Assembly: GCA_019914945.1 (NCBI GenBank)
Contig: CM034112.1
Location: forward strand, 891,001-955,000
Length of the DNA: 64,000 bases
Source: Typha latifolia
Lineage: Eukaryota > Streptophyta > Magnoliopsida > Poales > Typhaceae
Direction of reading: 5' to 3'
Notes under the pieces: model-generated
What the model was told of the DNA's origin: nothing
Database searches by the model: none
The model's input: only the letters and a program-made list of their open reading frames with translations
Made by a program: the position numbers and the translations under genes
Shown: one piece after another, positions 36,576 through 47,530 of the stretch
Numbering within the stretch: position 1 is the first letter of the stretch
Layout of the letters: every line of letters starts with the position of its first letter

Positions 36576-37772
36576 TCTGTCATTCTACTTCCGTAACATA
36601 TATGACGGTGAGCCAGAGCCCCTGCTGGATTCATGGTTCCTGGTCCATGGAGCAATTATACTTGGAATCAGATATCTTGGATGGTTGATGTAGATGAGAT
36701 TAACTTGATCATTTGCTGAATTTAGAAACAGCCTTGATCTTTATCACTAGATAATAATGAGGGAGGACTTTGTTTTTCTCTTGCTACTAGATCTGTAGTA
36801 TGTTGTAATACTCTTTCAGTCCTCCTGCTGTTACTCGAATAGTATTAAGGATCATGTAATATATTTGGCGGATTCAAGCTGGTTGTTTTGGATATAAATA
36901 TATAATAAGCTTTTTTTTCTTCTTTTGCACCACCCTCAAAAACATCCTCTGCCTGAATACCTTTTAAAACTCTTAATTTTACATGAATATCCATAAAAGT
37001 CAACCAATAGTTAAATCTAACTCAATTTAACCTGAAGTTGACAAGCAGATGGAGGATAACTCGACTATTTGTTTCGATCCAAGCAAATGAACGTCGTCGC
37101 CCCCACAAGGGTGATTGATGAGAGAGGGCGGATGAAACAGTCCAAGCCTAAATGGCTTATACGAATAGTTAAGGCGATTTCCAAAATACCACATGTCTAT
37201 ATGTATAAAAAAAGCAGTTTTAATCAACGAGAGCAAAGCTGTACACATGTCATCCAGTTAACCCCAAAGACCTGGTGGGATCGCGAGCTCTATAATCAAT
37301 TGATTTTTTTGTGTCCTTCTTGTGCTTTGATTGGAGTAGATGTGTTTGAACTCCGAGATTTCCCCTAAAAGTTTGCCTGCTTTGAATACCTGGATCAAGA
37401 ATTGCTGGGAAAGCTTAGGACTTGGCGATGTTTTGTAGGCTTTCCGCGATGTTTGTATCTTGGGTTCTCCTGAGAAGCAGAATTTGACGTCTTCTAGTGG
37501 TGTCAAATAAGTATCAAACTCCTCTGAATGATGGCATCTGTTTACTTAACTTTTAAATCGTTGTACACTTGTTATTTCTTGCTTTATGTTCTGTTGCTTG
37601 TGTTCTTTCGTAGTGAGCACAGATGGTGTTTGAATTTTTTCCCCCTTAAGAATTTGGGAGTATTTTGAGCAAATCTGTTTTCCCATTTGTCTATGCTCTT
37701 TGGGACTTCAAATTGTAGATAATATTGCCAAGTTAGAGAGCAGAGGTTTTGGCATCCCCAAGCCAGAGAGAG
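36576..37772. other. Intergenic region before the Lsi2-like gene
   Basis: 3' UTR of the preceding gene (an ATATTT/ATAAAT-rich end at about 36860-36905), then mixed sequence with short unsupported frames (for example 37069-37368). From about 37500 it should be the promoter and leader of the transporter gene. I see no repeat or RNA gene. Confidence 0.5.
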
Positions 37773-40700
37773 ATGGTCATGGCACCAACTGTAAAAGTAG
37801 TGCTAGGTTCCATGGCCTTTGGCATCTTCTGGATTGTCGCTGTTTTCCCCGCGGCTCCTTTCCTGCCCATTGGAAGGACTGCCGGGTCTCTTCTGGGTGC
37901 CATGCTTATGGTCATCTTCCGCGTAATTTCCGCCGACGATGCTTATGCAGCGATCGACCTCCCGATCCTTGGCCTCCTCTTCGGAACCATGGTTGTAAGT
38001 GTCTATCTTGAGAGAGCTGACATGTTCAAGTATTTGGGTAAATTGCTCTCATGGAAGAGTAGGGGTAGCAGGGACTTGCTCTGCAGGATCTGTGTTGTTT
38101 CTGCGGTTTCGAGTGCTCTGTTCACCAATGATACCTGCTGTGTCGTTCTTACTGAGTTCATCCTCAAAATTGCACGACATAACAATCTACCGCCGCAGCC
38201 GTTCCTCCTAGCACTTGCTTCGAGTGCAAACATTGGCTCTGCCGCCACTCCAATTGGTAACCCACAGAACCTTGTTATAGCTGTTCAGAGTAAGATTTCT
38301 TTCGGGAAATTTGTGTTGGGTATCCTTCCTGCTATGGTTGTGGGAATATGCGTGAATGCTGCCATTCTTTTGTGCTATTTCTGGAGGATGTTATCAAGTG
38401 AGAAGGATGTAGAGGTGGCTGCAGCAGCAGCAGCAGAAGTAATAGCAGAAGAGGATGTCACTTCTCACCGCTTTTCGCCTGCGACGATGTCGCACTTATC
38501 TTCAAGGAGTTCTCAGGATGACAATTTAGTCATCCAGTCTATCATTCATAGCCCTTCAATAAAGGGAGACTATGGACATGCAGAAAATTTAAGGAGCAGA
38601 TTAAGTCATAGCGAGAATGACATACAAACGGTACAATCAGCTGCCAGTGAGGGAGCTGAATCTGCAAAGGTTGCAGATGAATTGAAAGAGGTGGAAAGCA
38701 CTGTTAGGGTTCATGAAATGAGAGAAGAAGGTATGTCGAGATTTGCGAGAAGTGGCAGACAGATAAATGGTATGAATGGAAGATTTTCTATTCATACTTC
38801 TGAAGACAAGGAATTTCCCATAGAGAGGTGGAAGAGATTGTTATGGAAAACATGTGTCTATCTTGTGACTCTTGGAATGCTCATTTCTATGCTATTAGGA
38901 CTAAATATGTCGTGGACTGCAATAACTGCTGCTCTCGCTCTCATTGTGCTTGATTTTAAAGATGCTCGTCCTTGCCTAGAGAAGGTAATTGCTATAACCA
39001 GCAGATCTGGCTGTCTTATGCTACTTCTTATTGTCAAAATGCAAGAATTTTCATTCTTTGCGGCTATTTTGAAGTTTAGATAATCAAGCAACAATCGTTT
39101 TGAAAAAGTTTTTCTTGGGTATATCTTTAATAGAATGAATGTACAGTCTGATTTTTGTTCTCTGAAAGCATATTATCTGAGCGGACATGAATTTGAACCA
39201 GGTATCCTATTCGTTATTGCTATTCTTCTGTGGGATGTTCATTACTGTTGATGGCTTTAATAAAACTGGCATACCAAGCGCCTTATGGGATTTCATGGAA
39301 CCATATGCCCAAATTGACAGTATTGGAGGAGTAGCTGTGCTTGCCTTGGTTATTCTTTTCCTTTCAAATGTTGCCTCCAATGTACCAACTGGTAAGCCTT
39401 CTTTGGGCTCCTCAATTGCCATTAACTTAGTTTTGTTTGTACAGTAGCCGGTTTATTGCTTTGTATGTCAAATGCACAATCTCAACCAGCTCCTGTTTGT
39501 AATTATCAAATTAGTCTTGTGGGTAATTTAGTTGATGTTCCATTGTCAGTATATTATGTGCATGCATCTCTAATGAAAAGAGCTTGACTATAATTCTACC
39601 ATTAAAGCAGAAGCATTTGCACGAAAGGTATACCCTGAACTTTCTCTGAAGGTTCCTAATGTGTCAACAGGCAGTTGGTGTCATACTTCTCACCACCTTT
39701 GAAATTCATTGGCTTTCTTAACTATAATAAGCGGACACAATGATTTGACAAGGCCTGCAAAAATGCTAGATGAATTCTTATTGAATGCCTTCCCAGAGTC
39801 AGGGGACTTGATTTCTAGTGTCTTTGATAGTTTATAAGAATGAAACCATATGCCACATTTAGGTCCATAGTTAACGCTTCCATTTCTCAAATGAGAAAAA
39901 GATGACATAATATATGAGTACTTACCACTCTCCCAAGGATACTGCAGAATTAAGTGGGGAGCACACAAATGATGATATATGAACTATGGTAGCCAGAAAG
40001 GGAACTGTTTGTCTTGATTCTTGGAATCCGAAACGTGTCGGCAGCTTCTTTTCATTTTTCTCCTCCTGAGGTTATGTGGTAGATCTACATATAAGTTCTC
40101 CTGACATGTATGAAGGAAAATCTTAAAAGGCACTCTCAGTGCATCGTGCTGGATGCACAGCTTAGTTGTCTATTGGAGAGCTTTTCAATGGATATTGTTA
40201 TACTGTTTAACTTGATACAACCTCAGACACATATGGTGGCATAATAAGATTTGTTGTCAGAATTCAAACATCAGATAATAAAGTTATGACTGCAAGCCAA
40301 CTGAAACCCTTTTTTGACATTTCATAGTGATATTGCTAAAGCATAGTAATATTTCCAATGTTAAGAGGGTCAATCTAATAATCTCAAAATGGGCAAGAAC
40401 TGAAACCTATCTAGAGTTGTTTATGTTGGTTCACAGAAACAATATGGAGATTGTACTGGCATTGTTGAGAGGTTTCTTACTTTACTGTGCCACAGACAGT
40501 AATAATATGACTATGACTTGCATTCTTTCTCAGTTCTCTTGCTTGGAGCTCGGGTAGCAGCATCAGCAGCAAATATTTCTCCAGCTGAAGAAACCAAGGC
40601 ATGGCTCATTCTAGCATGGGTAAGCACAGTGGCTGGGAATCTCTCATTGCTGGGATCAGCGGCGAACTTGATTGTTTGTGAGCAGGCTCGCGGAGCTCAA

Positions 40701-40802
40701 CATTGTGGATACAATCTCTCATTTTTCAGCCATCTGCGATTTGGGTTTCCCTCGACTCTTGTTATCACTGCAATTGGGTTGCTACTTATTAGGAATTATT
40801 GA
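37773..40802 (+). CDS. Lsi2-like anion efflux transporter (ArsB/NhaD superfamily)
   Basis: Plasma-membrane exporter of the family that includes rice Lsi2, which exports silicic acid (and arsenite) using the proton gradient. Three exons, 37773-38984, 39202-39391 and 40534-40802, encode 556 aa. Family signatures include [54 protein letters not shown] and [20 protein letters not shown]. Several hydrophobic helices precede a hydrophilic loop of about 160 residues (about 215-360, with an alanine run and Ser/Asp-rich sequence). More helices follow ([39 protein letters not shown]), and the protein ends [14 protein letters not shown]. Two ATGs lie close together (37773 and 37779); either could start the protein, and the nearest in-frame upstream extension lacks an ATG. 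Substrate cannot be deduced; many plants have Lsi2-like copies that are not silicon transporters. Confidence 0.9.
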
Positions 40803-41358
40803 GGTGAATCACTGAAGAGCTGTCCAGAACTCGAATCCCTTGTGCTGTTATGAAAATATCTTCGTGTAAAAATTCTAGAAAACAAGCTTGTAAACATTCT
40901 TTCATGCATGGTGCATGGTTGAGGCACAAATTAAAGGCACGTTCTGCAGCCTTTGTATTCTACTTATATTCTGTAATGTTTAAATGCTGAAACTATCACG
41001 CATCTTGGTTTGGGATGAACCAGGATGAATTAAGAGATATTTACTTGAGGCAAATCATTGAGGTATTTCAATATCTCAGATATCACTATAATTCTTTGTT
41101 TTGGAAATCTTTATCATATGAATTTGTCATTAATACAGATGGATTACTAGGCATACGAGAGAATTATAGTGATGTCTCTGCTCTCTCGAAGCTTTTCTTG
41201 GACCTTAACAATAAAAAATCAAGCACACCCATATAAGTGTATATAAATATTTATTAAATCCTCCACTTTCTCGTTTGCATCATATCATGCCATCTCTATT
41301 AGGAGATCGAGCACATAATTTAGTGTATATGTAATATATATAGTATCAATTGTTTTTG
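40803..41358. other. Convergent 3' regions of the Lsi2-like and pectinesterase genes
   Basis: Holds the 3' UTRs of two converging genes, with AT-rich ends around 41225-41345 and no other feature. Confidence 0.55.
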
Positions 41359-43108
41359 CTACTTCTCTGAGCTTAAAGAGGTAGAATTCTCGCCGTCAGC
41401 CATTGATTTGAATGTCTTGATGAGCTCTTTATGTCGACGTGGATCACATGGATTAATCCAATCTTTTTGAAGAGGAGGGAGCAGCCACTCTTTGCCATCT
41501 ATGTATGAGATATCCATGAAGGAAGCTGCTTGGCATTGATCCATCTGCTTGGCATATAAGACTCTCTGTGTGCTGTTAGCTCCTGGTCCCATGCACTCAA
41601 ACTCTCCAAAGAACACAGACCTACAAGAAAGTATAACAAATTCTCAAGGCGATGACTGAACGAAGATTAAAAAGAAAAAACCATGCACATAAATAAAAAA
41701 TAAGGTCAAGGGTCGTCAATTTTTCGGCTGAAGTTTCTTAGTATTTTTGTTTAATCTATGATTAGAATGGTGGTCTACTTCTGAAGAATGAATTAGTAAG
41801 GAGATAGCATAGCAGCAAGGATCAACCACAGACTGGTCTCTAGTAGGGTCATTCCAATCGTTCCATCCTTCAGGGGCTACAATGCTTGGTATATACGTTC
41901 TCGCAAACACCACAGTGGCATAAGGCCCCCAAGCTCGGCCGAGCCAGATCCTCCCAGTTCCTGCAACGCTGCAATTAACAAACGAGAACCCCGTCTTCTC
42001 TGCGGCAGATTGCCTTCCATGGGCTGTGATGCACCCAGTTATAGCCCCAGTTCCACCCTGCACTTGCTTTGCTATCGAACTAATACTGCACTCCTGCACA
42101 CCCACACAGTAAGTGAACATTGACCACCACTTCTTCTTTTGAGCAGAATCTGATTAAGATTTGATCTTTGTTTACCGCATAGAGAGATCTTCCATTGCCG
42201 AAGATGAAGTCGATGGACCCCTCTATGAAGCACTCGCGAAAGTAATGCCGCCCTCGCTCGTCGAGCAACGTGTCTTGCGCGCCGTAGAAGCCGCAACCGT
42301 AGAAAGCGGCCTGATCTCCGGCTATCCTCGACGCCACCGCCTGTCCGCCGACGTCCCCCGGGGATGCGGGAGGTGCTGTGTTCTGCGTTTGATCATTAGA
42401 CAACATTTGAGTAAGGAGAAGACTCGAAGCAAAAGTTTAGTGCAATTTATAAATCTGCCTGGAAACTGATGTTGTAGGCTATGAAGTTGAAAGCGAGGAT
42501 TGAGATTGTAGCGCTGTAAACTGTCCCTCCGCTGGAGTTTGCAGTGGAATTCCATGCAATCGATGTGTTGAGGTAGCCCTTGCCTTGCATTGTGATGTTC
42601 GTCTTGTTAGCCCAAACAACCACCTTTTCCCTGCCATTGGGCACAACCTATCGTTGCATCAACTACGTACAAATCAACAGAAGCAATGTTGTAATTGGTA
42701 AGTTATAACGAACCTATACACGCCGGAATCAATGGCGATGAGCGTCCTATTCGGGCTATAATCAGGAACTGCGTCGATAGCCTTCTGCACGCTGGTGAAG
42801 TTTGCGCAACCTTTCAGACCGACAGACAGGACTAGACTCGCATTCCGGTCGGCCGCCATCGCCGACACCCATTTGTACTGATCGTCGCAAGCCGACTTGG
42901 GTTTCTTATGGTGGGGGTGGTGGTGATGGTGGTGGCGGCTGCTCCACCATACTATGCGGTCGAGCATATCATCCACAATGCCCCTTAGAGTGCCAATGCG
43001 ATTGTTGGTAACGATAGGAGGAAAGGTGTTTGAAGAAATTACAATGGCAACTAGTGCAATGGCAATGGCTGAAGTAGTCCATATGAGAGGCTTAGTGGCT
43101 CCCCTCAT
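41359..43108 (-). CDS. Pectinesterase (pectin methylesterase), membrane-anchored, without PMEI pro-domain
   Basis: Cell-wall enzyme that removes methyl esters from homogalacturonan. Five exons (43108-42714, 42630-42459, 42382-42176, 42093-41834, 41620-41359) encode 431 aa. The N-terminus [20 protein letters not shown] continues hydrophobic to about residue 30, so it acts as signal anchor or signal peptide. Next comes a histidine-rich stretch (six His, then PHHKK, near residue 60). There is no pectinesterase-inhibitor domain. The catalytic domain has DQAAFYG (Gln213), GFYGAQDTL (Asp226), [10 protein letters not shown] (Asp247) and [11 protein letters not shown] (Arg311), that is, the full catalytic set with normal spacing. 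Several N-glycosylation sequons are present (for example NKTN, NSTAN). Intron 2 begins with GC, not GT (CAG|GCAGAT), the only choice that keeps the conserved ISFQ|NTAPP junction. A TTTATAAA at 43321-43328 is a suitable TATA box. Confidence 0.92.
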
Positions 43109-44501
43109 ACTGATATATTTTATTTTTTGGGTTGCTTTGAGTATATTATGAGGATGTGGGAGGTTTTTATACAAATTTTGGGAGGGAGAGGTGGAGCGTG
43201 GAATCTTGAAGGTGAAGGGAAGTGTGTGTGTTTGTGATAATGACTGTGATCTGAGCTTTTGGAGAGGTAGTGGAAGGGGTGGCAGAAGTAGTGGAGGTTG
43301 GAAGATGCCTACGCTAAGGCTTTATAAATGTTAAGGGTGGCAAAGAGTTATGATGCTATTTGACCTTCTTCTAATCTGTATGACAAAAAGGGGGGGTGGG
43401 GGTTTACAAGCATGGGTAGTACTAAAAAGAGTTTAGATCTTAGAGGATCTAACTTCATCATATGTGGTAGACAAAAGGGAATGTCATTTCTCATAAAAGT
43501 AATACTCATGGAGATATTGGTTGGTTGAGACACCTCTTAGTAATATATTTGAGTCCATTTGAGCTGCGGTCAAGATTGATCATGAAATAAATTAGTTAGG
43601 TATCAATTGAAATCATAATTTCATAACCATCTAATAGCTCTCCACAAATTTACATAGGGTCCACCTGACGGCGAACCCATTAATCTAATCTAAGGGATCG
43701 GGTTCGAGTTCGAGTCGGAACTCGGACCCAAACAAATTAACCTATCACTGTGCTAACCAGGTCGTCCTCGGTGGATCTGGGCCGTCCAATTCCAGTTCAC
43801 AAATACAACGGTGGATATATACAAATTATCCGACTCCATCACCGAGTTCGCCTCTCGCTCTCTCTTAATAACTCTTTCCTTGAAAACCCCCAATCCTCAG
43901 CAGAGAAGGTATCGGCGATCTCTACTCCATATTCTAATAATTCTAGGGCATCTCGTTACTTGTAATTCTAGGGTTTTAATAACTACTGTTAGGGGTTTTG
44001 GGTTCACCGAGAGAGCGGGAGATCGCAGTCTGCCCTCCGAGCAAGGTCGCAATCGCTGATCATTCTCGTGAGATCTTTTATTTGTTTCTTTTCTTCTTTT
44101 TTTTTGTTGAAATTTTAGCGTGATTCTGGTAGAGTAGCTGCTTCTAGTTGCTATTCGTGAAGTAGAAATTCAAGGAAAGGGCTAAAGTTGGTTCCTTTGG
44201 CTTGAAGTCGGCTGTATGTTTTGGGGATTTTAAACAATGTTGAGTAGTTGTTGTTCAGATTAGGGTACCTTAGGCTTGTCGAAAGATTTCGTTGGCTGAA
44301 TCAAAAGAGTCGAATATTAGAGTCGGTTGGATATGCTGGTGTATCACTGCATGCCCTTTATTTTTCGTGTCGATTTAAACGCTGTATTCTCACAATTGTA
44401 GTAAGATACACATCCGAGTAATTAAAAGATGCAGATTTTATTATTGTGCTAAATTTTGGTATTCGTCTCTTACATTGTGCAGCTGTTAAGGATTTCTCAT
44501 C
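43109..44501. other. Divergent promoter region between pectinesterase and UCH2
   Basis: About 1.4 kb shared by two divergent genes. The pectinesterase TATA box (TTTATAAA on the minus strand) is at 43321-43328. A G-run (about 43389-43401) lies further out. 43680-43735 has 'gggttcgagttcgag...actcggaccc', an imperfect inverted repeat typical of dispersed plant repeats and not a tRNA. From about 43850 onward lies the probable UCH2 5' leader with a leader intron, whose exact borders I cannot fix. Confidence 0.5.
43321..43328 (-). promoter_or_regulatory. TATA box of the pectinesterase gene
   Basis: TTTATAAA, about 213 bp before the chosen ATG on the minus strand, in an otherwise mixed sequence. 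Confidence 0.5.
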
Positions 44502-47500
44502 ATGTCTTGGTGCACTATTGAGTCCGATCCTGGTAAGTTATCTATGCAAATCTATCTTTTATCTTCACTCAATGTTTTATTTGGAATGTATCTGAGTAAG
44601 TCGGGAAATTTTCTTCTCTATTTTCATCTTGTCCTTGCTCCTTTATAGAATTCACTCAGGATTTAATTTTTGAAGATCAACGCCTGCTATTACATGCATC
44701 ATCTAGAAGTATAATTTACCAGAAATTTCTTGTTTTCTGTTTCTTCGTTGCTTTCATAGCATAATCAATTTAATTAGTGTTCTGAGTTTGTTTGTTATCT
44801 TGTGCATGTATTTGCCTTCAATAGTAAGTAATATCAAGGTACTTTTTCGAACATTTATCTATGTACAGGTATATTCACTAATTTTCTTTCTGACTTCTGC
44901 TATAACAAGATTCAGTTCCACGTACAAGGTTCATAATACAATCAACCATCTAGAACTTGAGTAGTAATGTACTCGTGCTTTTCTTTTCCTATATAAGGTG
45001 ATGAGTTCTATATAATGCTCCCAGAACAACTGCATTTACCAAGAAAAAACCTCGTCAAGCTTCACAATGCAACTGTGTTAGATAATAAACATAATGCTCT
45101 ATTCCATATCTTCATTCAAGCAGTAATGCTCAGGGATAATGAGCCAGATAATTTAGTATAGGCTGATTCACCTGGGAATTAAGAAGACTTAGCATACAGT
45201 CCATAATTGAATCTGATTATATAGTAATTGAAATGTTAAATAATCGGACAAGGTGCTATTCCTTGTTCTGAATTCATGCTTCATGCATCATGCTTTGGTA
45301 TCCCTTTTTTTTCTAGCCAGATATATACTTGGTTTCTGCAGCTTTTACAGTGGCAAGAAAACATTCTGTGAAAAACTGTCCGTCATTGCATGTCGGGCTT
45401 TTGGCATCATAGACTTGCCAGGGTGTAGAATGTGCTATTGCAAATGCTTGCATGTTAAAAATATATTAAAGCTGGATGAGTTATCTTGAACTGCATATTG
45501 ATGGCTTTAGTTCAAGTTAGTTGTTGAAAAAGACTTGAGTAGAAATTGAGAATCATATTGATGGCTTTAGTTCAAGTCAGTTGTTGAAAATGCTTGCATG
45601 TTTCACTATCAGGCGTCAGTTTCATCCGTTCATTCTAATTATAAGATTATGACTTCCAAAAAAATCTTCTTTATCCTTGCAACTGATTGTGGATTGTCTT
45701 CCAGGGGTTTTTACTGAACTTATTCAACAGATGCAAGTAAAAGGTGTTCAAGTAAGCTCATTCTGTTTTAAATTATTCTTCTTTTCACTTTCCTTAGCTC
45801 TTAATACTTTTAGTTAATGATGTGAATCACAGTTATCTTAGGAAAAATTCACTTTTCACTTTCTTGAACTATCATCACTTTTTACAATGACCCCATGAAT
45901 TTTTTTTTTTTGGGTATATAATGACCCTGTGAACTATTAAAAATATCTCACTTAACCTTTTTAGTTAGAAAATTAGCATGTACCCAAAAAAAAATCAGGG
46001 GGTTATTTATGTACCCCCCCAAAAATTCAGAGGGTTATTGTAGAAAAATATAATAGTTTAAGGGGTAAAAAAAAACAATTATCCCTTATATAATTGCAAT
46101 TTGACAACAGTCTACTCCTAAATAGTCAATACTGTCAATAGATTATTTTAGTTTGTTCAGAAGGTCATTGTAGAAAAGTGTGATAGCTCAGGATGTAAAA
46201 AAGTAATTATCCTTTATATTATTGCAATTTGACAACAGTCTACTCCTAAATATTCAATATTTTCAATAGGTTATTTTAGTTTCTAAATTTTATTTTCTGT
46301 TTCTTAAGTAGAATGTTTAAGTTCTAATTCAAGCACATCACGATCAGTTTACTAGTTTCTGTCGGTGTCTCAATTATGATAGGCACTTCACCTATTCCTT
46401 TTAAGAATGAAAATCTATACTATCTTTTTCTGCCAACAGGTGGAGGAACTGTATTCACTGGATCTGGACTCCCTTAATGATTTGCGGTTCAGAATCTGAC
46501 CTGCTGTCATTTATATGAAATTCTATTTCTTTTTTCTGTACTTAATAATATTTCTATTTTTACAGGCCTGTTTATGGGCTAATATTCCTATTTAAATGGC
46601 GTCCCGGGGAAAAGGATGATCGCCTAGTAATCAAGGATCCAAATCCTAACCTTTTCTTTGCCAGCCAGGTTTGTATCCCTAGCTATTTTATGTAGATGTG
46701 TCTATGTACTCTGCAATTGTCTAATGAGGCTGATTGTACATTTGCAGGTTATTAACAATGCCTGTGCAACTCAAGCTATTCTTTCAATTCTCATGAATTG
46801 TTCAGATGTAGATATTGGTCCAGAACTCTTGATGCTAAAGGATTTCACGAAGAACTTCCCACCAGAACTCAAAGGCTTGGCTATTAATAACAGTGAAGCC
46901 ATTCGAACAGCTCATAACAGCTTTGCAAGACCAGAACCATTTGTACCTGAAGAGCAGAAAGCTGCAGGTAAGGAAGACGACGTTTACCACTTCATAAGCT
47001 ATCTGCCTGTGGATGGGGTTCTGTATGAGCTAGATGGACTGAAGGAAGGACCCATAAGCCTTGGGCAATGCCCTGGTGGACCCGGTGACTTGGATTGGCT
47101 ACGCATGGTACAGCCAGTAATCCAGGAACGTATCGAGCGATACTCACAAAGCGAGATTAGGTTCAATCTGATGGCTATCATAAAGAACAGGAAGGAGATA
47201 TACACAGCTGAACTCAAGGAGCTACAGAAGAAGAGGGAACATCTATTGCAGCAGCTGAATGAATATGTGGGTGCAGCTAGTAAACATAATCCTGCTGTGG
47301 AAGCTATAAATAAATCACTTGCAGAGGTGGCGTCTGGGATTGAGAGTGTGACTGAGAAGATAATAATGGAGGAAGAAAAGTTCAAGAAGTGGAAGACAGA
47401 AAACATCAGGAGAAAGCACAATTACATACCCTTCCTGTTCAACTTCCTCAAGATTCTCGCAGAAAAGAAGCAACTAAAGCCTTTGATTGAGAAGGCTAAG

Positions 47501-47530
47501 CAGAAGACATGTAGCCCCAGTCCAAGATGA
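44502..47530 (+). CDS. UCH2: Ubiquitin C-terminal hydrolase UCH2 (UCH37/UCHL5 type)
   Basis: Cysteine-protease deubiquitinase of the UCH37 group, which trims ubiquitin chains at the proteasome or in INO80-type complexes. Five exons (44502-44532, 45705-45751, 46440-46486, 46566-46668, 46748-47530) give 336 aa in one frame. It starts [20 protein letters not shown], the exact family N-terminus. The catalytic set is complete: oxyanion Gln76 (LFFASQ), nucleophile Cys82 (NNACATQ), His157 ([11 protein letters not shown]) and Asp172 ([10 protein letters not shown]); spacing matches human UCH37. The flexible active-site crossover loop lies between them. After the UCH domain comes a charged coiled coil and the C-terminal ULD region ([20 protein letters not shown]) used to bind the ADRM1/RPN13 or INO80G partner, followed by a short Lys-rich tail. 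Intron 1 is 1.2 kb and contains a small tandem duplication. Confidence 0.95.
45494..45590 (+). repeat. 60-bp tandem duplication in UCH2 intron 1
   Basis: CATATTGATGGCTTTAGTTC... at 45494-45530 is repeated at 45554-45590 with one base change (AAGTTAG against AAGTCAG). The period is 60 bp. It is intronic with no apparent function. Confidence 0.85.
45841..46085. mobile_element. PIF/Harbinger (Tourist)-like MITE in UCH2 intron 2
   Basis: A 245-bp non-coding unit whose left end (GGAAAAATTCACTTTTCACT...) and right end (reverse complement GGGATAATTG...) form long imperfect terminal inverted repeats that continue inward (ACAATGACCCC against ACAATAACCC). It is flanked by TTA on both sides (45838-45840 and 46086-46088), the 3-bp target duplication expected of PIF/Harbinger elements. 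The ends are diverged, so insertion is not very recent. Confidence 0.65.
46025..46282 (+). repeat. Tandem duplication of about 130 bp overlapping the MITE right end
   Basis: Unit 1 (46025-46154) and unit 2 (46155-46282) share the MITE right-end sequence (GTCATTGTAGAAAA / GTTATTGTAGAAAA) and then GCAATTTGACAACAGTCTAC and the flank up to TTATTTTAGTTT. The duplication therefore took place after insertion and includes host flank. Confidence 0.8.

Noticed and set aside
37069..37368. 99-codon plus-strand open frame
   Set aside because: No recognisable motif or splice context; it lies in the region expected to be upstream of the transporter gene.
43680..43735. tRNA-like TTCGA words
   Set aside because: The 'gggttcgagttcgag ... 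actcggaccc' block is an inverted repeat; no acceptor, D or anticodon arm can be drawn around it.
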